Position numbers and translations under genes: made by a program
Notes under the pieces: model-generated
Database searches by the model: none
What the model was told of the DNA's origin: nothing
What the model saw: the letters and a program-made list of their open reading frames with translations, nothing else
Shown here: positions 9,860-19,657 of the stretch, piece by piece
How the letters are laid out: every line of letters begins with the position of its first letter
How positions within the stretch are numbered: position 1 is the stretch's first letter
NCBI GenBank assembly: GCA_030141605.1
Contig: JAQGDQ010000101.1
Location: 196,501-251,257 of the forward strand
Direction: 5' to 3'
Origin: Tubiluchus corallicola
Taxonomy: Eukaryota > Priapulida > Priapulimorpha > Priapulimorphida > Tubiluchidae
Length of the DNA stretch: 54,757 nt

Positions 9860-12800
9860 ATGGACAAATATCTTCGACCTGAGAGGCTAAGTGTGGACCC
9901 GAATTCTAGCTCAGCTGACGAAGAATTTCAGCACTGGTTGAAAACATTCGAAAATTTTCAAGGAAGGGCAGTGGCTAAGCAAGCAGAAGAGGATGAAGTA
10001 GCAGCCGTGGCGGAAGAAGTAGATAGTTATGTATCTGCTTCAGTTTTTAAAGTATTTTCGGAATGCAAGTGTTACAAGGACGCTGTTGACACGTTAAAAA
10101 AAGTTTATTTAAAGCCAAAGAATATTCATTATGCTAGGCATGCATTGATGACTTGTAAGCAGAAGTCAAGTGATTCTATTGATAAATTCGTGCAGACTCT
10201 GAGAGAATTAGCTAAGGAGTGTTCGTTTGATGCGGTTAGTGCAGAGCAGTACAAAAACGAAGCCATCCTATCTGCCTTCATATCTGGATTGGCTTCAAAT
10301 GAGATTAGGCAGAAGATACTAGTAGACTGTGAAGAGCTGGATTTGGACAAAGTGTTAAAAACTGCCAAATCTACAGAAATGGCTATGGCCCATTCATCAA
10401 ATTATATTGGAAATGCAATGTCAGACATTGGTGGTATAGCAGCTTTTACGGCAAGTAAAGAAGATGACCACGGAGATTGTTCTCTTGCTAGCATAAAGAA
10501 AAAACAATACGGTGCTAGGGCTAATCCAAATTCTAAGACTGTGTGTGAATCTTGCGGATATAGCCACATCAAAAATAAGTGTCCAGCGAAAAATGAACAG
10601 TGCTTTAAGTGCAACAAATGGGGACATTTTTCAAGAAAATGTACTGAAAAGACAACTGCATCACTTGTGAGAAAGAACAAAAGTGATAATTATCAATCGA
10701 ACTGGTTAACTTTAGCAACTGCACATCAACAGAATGGAACTCCTAACAGTTTAACTAAAGCGACAGTAAAAATTACTATTCAGCAAACAGAATTGAAGGC
10801 ACTGATAGACAGTGGCAGTTCAGATTCATACATCAATGCTGAAATTGTAGAACAATTGGGCATTCCGTGTGATCAAACAAATGACAAAGTTGGAATGGCA
10901 GTTGCCACATCGAGTTTTGAAGTGAAATCGGTATGTAATGTAGATATGATTCTTCAAAGCAGAAATTATGCTGTTAAATTGCTTGTTCTACGAAATCTGT
11001 GTGCTGACGTAATTTTAGGACACGATTTCATGTCTCAGCACGAGAAAGTTACTCTTCATTTTGGGGGAGGGAAGGAACCGCTAAAAGTTTGTGGATTAAT
11101 GAGAGCGAAATTATCTCCGGCTGAGCCTTTTCAGAATCTAACAGATGGCATTAAACCAGTGGCAACTAAATCGCGAAGGTACGACATCGAGAAAACGAAA
11201 TTCATTGAGCTAGAAGTGGAAAAACTGCTAAAAGATGGTAGAATTGAGAAATCTAATTCGCCTTGGAGGGCCCAGGTACTGGTCACTACTAATGAAAATC
11301 ACCGCAGAAGACTAGTGATAGACTATTCTCAAACAATAAATAGATTTACAGAACTTGATGCTTATCCGGCTAAACGAATGAGTGATTTAGCAAATACAAT
11401 GGCTAAATACCGTTTTTATAGTACTGTAGATCTGGAATCAGCATATCATCAGATACCGCTGAGAGAACAAGATAGAAAATATACGGCATTTGAAGCTAAT
11501 GGGCAATTATATCAATTTACATGCCTGCCTTTTGGAATCACCCATGGAGTTTCCTGTTTTCAGAGGAAAATGGATGAGTTTATTCAGGACTTTGGTTTGA
11601 AAGATACGTATGCATATCTGGACAACATTACACTAGGTGGCATGACTCAGCAAGAACATGATGAAAATTTGCAGAAATTATTAGAGGCTGCAAAAAGAGC
11701 AAACTTAACACTTAACGAGAAAAAGTGTGTCTATTCTACGGAAACAGTTAAAATGCTGGGGTATCAGATTAGCAAAGGGAGCATCAAACCAGATCCTGAT
11801 AGATTGAAAACATTACAGGATATGCCAGAGCCAAACAGTCAGAAGTCGCTTACACGTGTATTAGGATTATTTGCTTACTATTCGCAATGGATCTCAAATT
11901 TTTCAGCAAAGATAAGGCCTCTGAATGAAGCTAATAAATTTCCTTTAAGCAGTGAAGCAAAACATGCTTTTTTTCAACTGAAAGCTGATATTGAGTCTGC
12001 AGCTATTAAAGATATAGAGGACGACATACCTTTTGTGGTGGAAACAGATGCATCTGAAACGGCAATTGCTGCTACATTAAATCAAGCTGGAAGACCAGTG
12101 GCCTTTTATTCTAGGACACTAAATCGTTCAGAACGAAACCATGCTTCTGTGGAGAAAGAAGCTTATGCTATAGTAGAATCGTTGGAGCGATGGCGACATC
12201 TTCTAATGGGGCGACACTTCACCTTAGTGACAGATCAAAGGTCAGTATCATTCATGCTTGATCAAAAGCAGAAAAGTAAAGTAAAGAATGATAAAATTCA
12301 GAGATGGAGGGTACAGTTAACAGGATTTAGCTATGATATTAGATACAGACCGGGCAAAAATAATGAAGCCCCAGATGCACTTTCCAGATGCGCAACTACA
12401 TTTTCAGATTTGAATTACTTAAAAACTTTGCATGAGGCTTTATGTCACCCAGGAGCTACTAGGCTGTACCATTTTGTGAGAACCAAAAACTTACCATATA
12501 CTTTGGACGAAATTCGTAAAATCACTTTTCAGTGTCCAGCATGTTGTAAATTGAAACCTAGATTCATGAAGCCTGAACGAGCAACTCTTATTAAAGCTGT
12601 GCGGCCAATGGAAAGGTTGAACATTGACTTTAAAGGTCCTTTGCCCAGTAGCACCTCAAACAAATATTTTCTAACTGTAGTGGATGAGTATAGCCGATTT
12701 CCATTTGCCATACCGTGTGCAGATTTATCTGCTCAGACTGTGATACAGGGCATTAGTCAAATTTTTTCACTTTGTGGATGTGCAGCTTAACTACATTCGG

Positions 12801-13546
12801 ATCGAGGTGCTAGTTTTCTGTCAGCAGAAGTTCGAGAATTTCTGCACTCCAGGGGAATTGCAATTAGCCGAACAACTCCATATAATCCACGTGGTAATGG
12901 GCAATGTGAAAAATACAATGGAATAATATGGAAGTCGATACAGTTAGCACTGGAATCCAAGAATTTAGACATCAAAGCTTGGGAGATTGTTTTACCAGAA
13001 GCATTACATGCGATTCGGTCATTACTGTGTACGTCCACTAATGCCACCCCACATGAATTGTTTTTTAATTTTGCTCGCAGATCAGCTAGTGGAGGTTCGG
13101 TGCCCAGCTGGCTCACTTCTCCTGGACCTGTACTGTTAAGACGATTTGTTAGAACCTGCAAGTCTGATCCTCTAGTGGATATGGTAGATTTAATTGAAGC
13201 AAATCCCCAATATGCACATATACGATATCGTGATGGCCGGGAAAGCACTGTATCTATTAAAGACTTAGCACCATGCGGAAAGGTTGATGAAAGTGGCAAA
13301 GCAGTGATAGATGGAGAGAATGAAGAACCTCAAAGAAAACTGGTCATGGAACCTGTGAATTCCCATAACGTTGTACACACAGAAACAGTCTCGAATCAGG
13401 ATACACTTAATACAAAGATGGATGGAGTTTTCACTAGTGGGAAGGAAGAGATTACAGAAATTGCATATGACATTGAAGAAGTAGAATCTGTAAGGAGGTC
13501 TTCTAGAGCAAACAAAGGGAAAATGCCAGCACGCTATTGTGATTAA
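9860..13546 (+). pseudogene. Gag-Pol polyprotein frame with one internal stop
   Basis: The frame from ATG 9860 (MDKYLRPERL) runs 976 codons to a TAA at 12788-12790, then stays open in the same frame to 13546 (1228 codons in all). An upstream ATG at 9761 lies inside the LTR and is unlikely to be used. Domains in order: a Gag helical region; two zinc knuckles (one CX2CX3HX4C, one canonical CX2CX4HX4C, near 10543-10640); an aspartic protease with DSGSS at residue 317; reverse transcriptase with YLDN at 586-589, where most elements have YxDD; RNase H with ETDAS and TDQRS; and integrase with an HHCC zinc-binding region and the first catalytic Asp (NIDF). The stop falls just before the second catalytic Asp (HSDRG). 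The catalytic Glu (GNGQCEKYNG) lies beyond it. Without readthrough the product lacks functional integrase. There is no frameshift between gag and pol. Confidence 0.9.
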
Positions 13547-13691
13547 TTGTAGTGAACTGAATTGGATGTAGTGGAACTGAATATTAACTTGGAAGTTTCC
13601 GAGTTAATACTGTTAACTTTGAACTGTTTGTCTGGTTCAATTTGATAACACTTATAATTGATATTGTAGCTTTAAATGTTCCCAAATTCTT

Positions 13692-13703
13692 AGGAGGGAA
13701 GAA
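13692..13703 (+). other. Polypurine tract of the LTR element
   Basis: AGGAGGGAAGAA directly abuts the 3' LTR, as expected for plus-strand priming. Confidence 0.85.
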
Positions 13704-13865
13704 TGTTATGTTGAGTAACTAATTAACATCTATGCCTATTACAACACTTTGGTTTGGTGTTCTTTTAAGCAGTGCACCTTAACTTGTAATTGGAATGGCG
13801 CTGCTCTTTAAATTGGAATAAAGCCATAATTCCAATCATTTTCTCTTTTATTTATGGTTATAACA
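13704..13865 (+). repeat. 3' LTR
   Basis: 162 bp, identical to the 5' LTR when read base by base. It is followed by the CCTTT target duplication and the remainder of the interrupted tandem unit. Confidence 0.93.
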
Positions 13866-14039
13866 CCTTTCATGAGTGAAGAAACTCGATATGAATGGGC
13901 ATTTCTCTGACGACGCCACCTATAGGACTTCGCCAATAACAAACAGTTTACAGATGCGAACGAAAACAGTCTGAATAAACAAACCTTTCATGAGTGAAGA
14001 AACTCGATATGAATGGGCATTTCTCATGACGACGCCACC

Positions 14040-14636
14040 TTTTTTACTTTTCAGCTTAAATACTGTAAATAAATGTCACTGTGGTTAAATATGTTGCTAA
14101 CTGAGCACAAAATCCAAGTGTATAATAAATTTGTTACATTTGTTAGGCATTGTATCCCAGCTGTGTAAAAGCTGTGTAAAATCATTATGTATGCAGTAGC
14201 TAAGTTTTGGTATTGTTTTCTCCTGTGTCGCTAATCACAATATATTTCTTCTTGGGATATAACCATAATTTATATCACTTCAAATACACTTTTTGGCAAT
14301 AATTTGTGAACAAACTTATAATATCAATGACATTTCATACCTTTCCAGTAATTATAAATGATATTGTTATTAATCTTTTTTCAAGTGCTCTAAATGATAA
14401 ATGTTCAGCAGTGTTTGGGAAAAGTTTGTTCACTGCGAAGATTTCTGTATCCCGATACGAAGTCATGCATGAAATATTAATGCTTTACATCTGCATGCCT
14501 TAGTGAGATCGTTTGTATATAATTGCAGAGTCTTATTTCCAAGCATGTGTAATACTAAGTCTTAGAAGTTGGTGATTTGGAGAACTACAATACAAACAAT
14601 TCAGGTTTTTAAATTCTAATGGGTTAATTACCAAAA
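14040..14636. other. Intergenic region upstream of the two-exon gene
   Basis: AT-rich, with no convincing ORF or repeat. It presumably contains the promoter and 5' UTR of the gene starting at 14637, but I see no distinct TATA or initiator element that I could defend. Confidence 0.4.
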
Positions 14637-15828
14637 ATGGAAACAAAAGATGTAAAGTTTGATCTTGGAGGAGACGGTAAGCTCTAATTTACTGCTACTC
14701 TCTTACTCTCATTGGTGATGAATCATCATTTATGAATAAAAAATGGTACAATGATATATTATTATAACACACCATTAGTACAATGTTCATAAGAAACATA
14801 CTTTTCAAAAATGATAAATGTTTTTGTTTAACTTTATTTGCTTTTAAAGTTACTATAAAGTTTCTCTCCTCAATGCCGGCAGTGCAGCTCATATAGCACT
14901 GACTAGTGGATCATAGTAAACTTAATGTACATAATATAATTATAATATAAACAATTAAATCTGTTTAAAACTTGAAAAAATATGAAAGAAGACTGGATAA
15001 GTGTAAGTTCTTATTTGGCACATTGTATGAAGTTTCCATTTGTTCGTAAGAAAATTGCAAAAATTGCTCTAACTTGTATGTATTATATGCAATATATGTA
15101 TTAATGATACAGTTTCTCTATATTTTGTTGGTTGTTCAGTAGAACCCTACTAAGAAATATTAAGACAAGATGGCTGAACATTATTTGTGCAAGACGGTCA
15201 CCTTGAACCTATATTCTTAATTTCAGATGAAGTAGCTTCATCTTTTTCAATTCCTAACCCTCAAGTAAATCTGAAAGCTGCAGAGTACTACACAAATCGC
15301 AACTTATATTCCACACGCCTTTCCTTTAATGACATGACAAATTTGACATTTAATCAACTACAAAAGGAACTGGAAGAAAGTCTTTGTGGTACTGTTGAGC
15401 GGAGACGAGTGTCATTTGATGCTTCAGCCGATAAGGCAAGCTCGTCAAGTTCATCTCGGTCATTACCACCATCAGCTTGTTCTTCAGCTAAGTCCTCACC
15501 ACAGATGCCAAGACGCTCTAGCGTCAGTGGTCTAGCAGCTAAAACATATGCTAACTCTAATCAAAGTGCTGAAGAAATGATCGCTTGTGATACACAATCT
15601 GCACCGCCGAGTCCTTCTGCATCTGCAGCCAAACTGGCATGGTTTAGTTTCTCAGTGAAGCAAACAGAAGAGGAAAAAGGTGAACACACACTACTCTCAT
15701 CGTTGGGAAGTAAAATACGAGCTGTAAATGAATCACTTGCTCACAATCGAGTGGTAGAAAATATGCATCGAAGACAATACAAAATAACAGATGATGATTT
15801 AAACATTCTTGCTCCAATTTCCATGTGA
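14637..15828 (+). CDS. Unrecognised 213-residue protein, two exons
   Basis: Exon 1 is 14637-14676 (METKDVKFDLGGD plus one base), followed by GTAAGC. The acceptor TTTCAG ends at 15226, and exon 2 is 15227-15828 with stop TGA. The codon split across the junction is restored in phase, and the total is exactly 214 codons. The N-terminal third looks conserved: NLKAAEYYTNRNLYSTR, then SFNDMTNLTFNQLQKELEESL, a probable helix. The middle is a Ser/Pro/Ala-rich, likely disordered and phosphorylatable stretch (RRRVSFD, PRRSSVSG). A second structured patch (LAWFSFSVKQTEEEK, LGSKIRAVNESLAHNRVVENMHRR) is probably helical, and the protein ends DDDLNILAPISM. There is no signal peptide or membrane segment. 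I do not recognise the family. It looks like a small cytosolic or adaptor-type metazoan protein. Confidence 0.8.
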
Positions 15829-17626
15829 TATTCTTGAAATTAATGAGTCTCATTTTATCTGGTATCTTGATAGCTGTTTATGTGGAGTTTAATAGTATTT
15901 ATGCACTAGCACATCACAGCTGCATAATTTACCACCTTTAACGATTAATAATTCTAATACAGGGATAATTATACAACATGTATATACTATGCTTTCAGAG
16001 TCCATGTTTTCATCACAGCATTCACATCCGCTTGTAGGCTTCTTACTGTACAGTGAATATTTTACCCTTTCATGGTAAATTTGAATTGTTTTACATTTTT
16101 ACTGCGCCACTTTTATAAAAATGAGAAAACGTATATAAAACAGAACTAACTTTTTCCGTAATACTTACTACCACCACAAAGTAGTCGTAGGCTAAACTTA
16201 GTTCTATGTAATGTAAGCAACTGAATGTAGGCCACATAGTATAATTAGTAGAGTTCGTTCTGCCAGTGTGAACTTTTCAGGTAACAGAAAGGAAAACAAA
16301 AAAAATACAAAAGGTTACTCACTACTATAACTCATTTTTTCTCTTGCCCGAAAATCATTCACAGTGGTCAAGTGAAACATGTAACTTTCAATCTCTTTAT
16401 TCTAGGGATTTTTTGTTAATTTTTCTAATTCTTATCCTTAAGAATTATTGCTTTGTTGCCATGTTACATAATGAACATAATTTAACTGAGCATATAGCAG
16501 CTTGTGTATGTCCTGCATAAACATTTACCGGTGAAATCTAGTCATTGATTTTTTTAAGTATTGTAGTAAAATGATTGTAGTTTTTGCATTAGGATGTAGT
16601 CACACTTCAAAATGCTAAAAATAAGTTAAGTGTTAACAGCAAAAGCATTTTTATTATAGCAGGCCTACTGTGTATTAGACTGGTTAACATATGCAGCTAT
16701 TTGGTACTTTGTTCAGATTCAATTTAAGTGGGTATCAGCTTTACAAGCACTGTTTTTCAGGATTACCAAATGTGGAATGTATACCTAAATGTGTTATTTT
16801 ATTTATGTACCACAATTTAACCTTAAATGTTTTAAAAGTCTCTTACCAAGTGTTGTTCCTTATGGAGGATGATACAGAATGATTACTCAAAATGTTACCA
16901 ATAGACACATTGTGTTTTCATAGTTTCAGTGTAATTTATTCATTATTTTAGGTTTTTGTTGAATATATAATGATTACTCAAAAAACTACCAAAAGACACA
17001 TTCTGTTTTCTTTGTTTCAATGTAAGTAAAATCTTGTTTTTTTTGTTGAGTTTACCTATATAGTATATACCTATTGTCCTGAATTTCACTGTTCTTATCA
17101 CTGTCGTTTACCAAATAAATTTTCAACCATCCAAACTCCATCTTTTGTAAATTTCACCCTTCCTTCATCCTCTCGCCCTAAGCGGAAGAATGAACAGTAT
17201 CAATAATTTTTATATTGAATCTTATCTAATTGGGACATGACATTAAGCTTTCCATCAGTTTGTTACAATACACAATTATGTATCTCAAAAGAACAGTAAT
17301 TACAAATTTTACACCAGTGATACAAAAAAATGATGCAGCCATTTGGAGCAAATGGAAATGCACAACCCACTTCAATGAAATTCCAATACCAAAAATTCTG
17401 AGTAAATACGCAGTCGGAATAAAAACCTGGGGATGCCAATCAGTCAACTATTGACAAGAATTGACAGTGCATGTAAAAGAAATAAAATTAAAAACTGGGC
17501 ATAAAATACGAAATAAGAAGTTAAAATAAATATTTAAATAAGTTTAAAAGTATCAGCTAAGTAAACCACCGATAAAGGATGCCTGCCTCATGTTACTGGG
17601 GAAGAAGCACCTACGAACTAACTTAC
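15829..17626. other. 3' flank and intergenic DNA
   Basis: Contains the 3' UTR of the preceding gene and a 91-bp diverged tandem duplication. A minus-strand ORF at 17447-17226 with hydrophobic segments could be a downstream exon of the candidate minus-strand gene at 17.6-17.8 kb, but I could not establish this. Confidence 0.35.
16880..17025. repeat. Diverged 91-bp tandem duplication
   Basis: TGATTACTCAAAA...ACCAAxAGACACATTxTGTTTTC...GTTTCAxTGTAA occurs at 16880 and again at 16971. The second copy is incomplete at its 3' end. Confidence 0.7.
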
Positions 17627-17787
17627 CAAATAGGAGTAGCAGTTCCTCTCAAATGCAACACTTCCTGCTTTTTCCCTCTCATGTTTGCTAGACGCAGTCT
17701 CGCTGATTTTCAGTTTTCTCGCAAAAGTGCTAGCTGAGGTCTTTTAATCACAATCTCCAAAGTTTTTCTTCGTTTAAGGGCAGCCAT
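17627..17787 (-). other. Candidate first exon of an unidentified minus-strand gene
   Basis: On the minus strand an ATG at 17787 (AAATGGCTGCC, good start context) opens MAALKRRKTLEIVIKRPQ, which stops after 25 codons. A strong donor (TTTG|GTAAGT) closes the region at 17627. Another frame is open from a stop near 17740 to the donor and reads in phase 0 into the hydrophobic ORF at 17447-17226 via the acceptor CAATAG. These facts suggest a real exon, but the coding frame is unresolved. It could be a 5' UTR exon with a short upstream ORF. Confidence 0.3.
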
Positions 17788-18850
17788 TTGTTTATACCGA
17801 TATTAGCGCCACCTAGCGAAGAAAACGGATAGCACACAGCAGTAAATCATACATGCGTTAAATTAGCCGATAGCTTTTGGAGTGGGGTGACTAAGCTTAA
17901 TTTGCTATTACATTTTGTGATACATAAGTCACCCGTCCGACCCCGTGCCTAAAAAAACTTTTCTGCCAGGAAACGTTTTGGAAATAATCAATCATCTTAC
18001 CAATTAGTAGTGAGGTGTCAGTTTGTTTTTACACTAATTGTTTGCATTAAACCCTTAGCATAGTTATAAAAAATATTGAGGAAGAGTTTCTAATAAGGTA
18101 AAATTATTTTGCTAAACATCACAGTATAGTAACAAATTCAATGATTCCATGTGTGCTTGGTGTACGCATTATATAAACTATTATTTATAACTGTAATAAA
18201 ATTTATTAAAATCAAAGCCCAGCTTCTTGTATCTTTCTGGGGTTATAAATATGTGGCTCTCTGCTGCAACACCCCCAAGTGCGAGCAGACTCTGTTTCAC
18301 AAGATTTTATTTTTCATTCTAATCACCGAGCTTTCAAATGAGTGTGAGAGCATTTTTTCGGCTAACCCTTTCCTAGAAGTTCTGCTTCTTTAGTGGATGT
18401 TGATCATAAGTCCAGTATCCTAACATGCTATGTTAGATTTTGGTTCTGTATTGAGCCCTGTTGGTTCTACGTTTTCATAGTTTATTCCATTTGAGGCATA
18501 CATTTTGATTACACCTTCTGTTTGAATACCCTAATCACATGTTGTTTTAATCGAGACAATTTCCGGTAGTACTATTACATGTTGTCAGCAAATGGGTTGT
18601 CTAACACAGAGAGATCAATACTGGTGCACTCTGCACAAAATTCTCAAAATACTGTACTGAGACTGTGTTCACTGTGTATTTGGATAGCTTATAGCTTGGT
18701 AGTTTGTAACCATAGCTTGGTGTTCACACAATGCTTTAAATTTAGAGGAATTTAATTTCATATTATTGAATTGGGCCCATTCCAGTACTTGTGTGGTTGC
18801 AGTCTAACTGATAGGTTTACCAGGCCCATAGATTTTCAATTTGTTAAGTT
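17788..18850. other. Intergenic DNA
   Basis: A short CpG-containing patch at 17790-17830 may be the promoter of the minus-strand candidate exon. Nothing else recognisable was found. Confidence 0.35.
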
Positions 18851-18854
18851 TACC

Positions 18855-19190
18855 AGGGCCACAAATGTCAAAGAGGGTTGTATCGGCAACATACTTGATA
18901 TCTGTACATACGGTTATACAGTTCATTTAGCATAGCAATAAATAATTTGGTAGAGTTGATAGTGCCTTGAGGCACAGCACCATTAATTGTGCTCCACAGC
19001 GAACATTTTTGACCATTTTTTGTTTCCTTGATTGCAAGAATGATATAAACCAGTTTAGTATTATATTAGAAACACCTATCTGTTTCAGCTTACTTCCAGA
19101 ACTGTTCTAGAAAAGTATTCTATGATCGATGCTATCAAACGCTTTGGCAAAGTCTAACAAGAGGATTCTGTTAATATGACCTAGTTATTG
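18855..19190 (-). mobile_element. Decayed LINE reverse-transcriptase fragment
   Basis: Read on the minus strand, 19165-19120 gives LLDFAKAFDSIDHRILF, which matches the LDFSKAFDxVDHxxLL motif of non-LTR retrotransposon RT. Further on, near 18915-18880, KYVADTTLFD corresponds to the YADDTTLF active-site motif with the first catalytic Asp lost. Several stops and frameshifts lie between. It is an inactive fragment of a CR1, Jockey or L2-like element. Confidence 0.7.
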
Positions 19191-19420
19191 GCAGTTGACC
19201 AAAAAATACTTTTCACGATATTTTAGATTGCTTGCCCTATAATAAAAAAATAAATGTATATAATGATTCTAACTGATTTTAACAACTATTTGAAACGATA
19301 AAATTTTTAGCCTAAACTTCCGTATGTAATAAATGGATTACATTAAGATGAGACGCAGTACATATTCACAATTAAACATGATACCAAATATGAAAAATGG
19401 GCAATGAGAAAAAGTTTGAA

Positions 19421-19486
19421 TGCAGCCTGAATTTGAACCAGGGACCTTCTGCAGATGTTTTAGCCACTTTAGTTGCCGAAACTTGT
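19421..19486 (-). repeat. tRNA-like sequence, probable SINE head
   Basis: On the minus strand, AAAGTGGCTAAAACATCTGC is followed by GGTCCCTGGTTCAAATTCAGG. The order resembles a tRNA D-arm/A-box followed by a T-arm with a B-box (GGTTCAAAT). It cannot be a normal tRNA because the acceptor ends do not pair. A tRNA-derived SINE relic is the simplest reading. Confidence 0.4.
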
Positions 19487-19632
19487 TATTAATTTAATCA
19501 TTTACCTGCAGTACAACACAACATTGCATGATTGTTCTGATCCGTATCTCTGGTCATGTTCACGTGTTTCCTAAGAAAATGTCAAAGACACTAAAAAGAA
19601 AAAGAAGACTAACCCTGATTCCTGTCGTGCAG

Positions 19633-19657
19633 CCCTTTATGCGGTCTTTCCGTCAAC
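19633..19657 (+). promoter_or_regulatory. RPL13A 5'-TOP start region
   Basis: Pyrimidine tracts CCCTTT (19633) and TCTTTCC (19645-19651) precede the start codon at 19658. If transcription starts at the C at 19646, the mRNA begins CTTTCC, a typical terminal oligopyrimidine motif, and the 5' UTR is only 12 nt. TOP starts are usual for ribosomal protein genes and couple translation to growth signalling. Confidence 0.55.

Larger units (their letters stand above)
9675..13865 (+). mobile_element. Full-length Ty3/gypsy-type LTR retrotransposon
   Basis: A 4191-bp element flanked by the 5-bp target duplication CCTTT (9670-9674 and 13866-13870). It has two 162-bp LTRs that I read as identical, each bounded by TGTTAT...ATAACA. 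The internal region holds a putative self-priming site (9838-9853), a single gag-pol reading frame (9860-13546) with an internal stop, and a purine tract (13692-13703) next to the 3' LTR. The order protease, reverse transcriptase, RNase H, integrase is that of Ty3/gypsy (Metaviridae-type) elements. The identical LTRs mean insertion was recent, although the integrase frame carries a stop codon. Confidence 0.95.
9607..14039 (+). repeat. 119-bp tandem duplication split by the LTR element
   Basis: The first unit is 9607-9674 plus 13871-13920, and the second is 13921-14039. Both start TATAGGACTTCG and end GACGACGCCACC. They differ at only a few positions, including one indel (TCTCTGACG against TCTCATGACG). 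The retrotransposon interrupts unit 1 after CCTTT, so the duplication predates the insertion. Confidence 0.9.

Noticed and set aside
12787-13299. 170-codon minus-strand ORF over the integrase end
   Set aside because: Antisense shadow of the pol frame.
17230-17454. 74-codon plus-strand ORF
   Set aside because: No start context, no similarity and no splice partners. It is antisense to the hydrophobic minus-strand ORF, which is itself uncertain.
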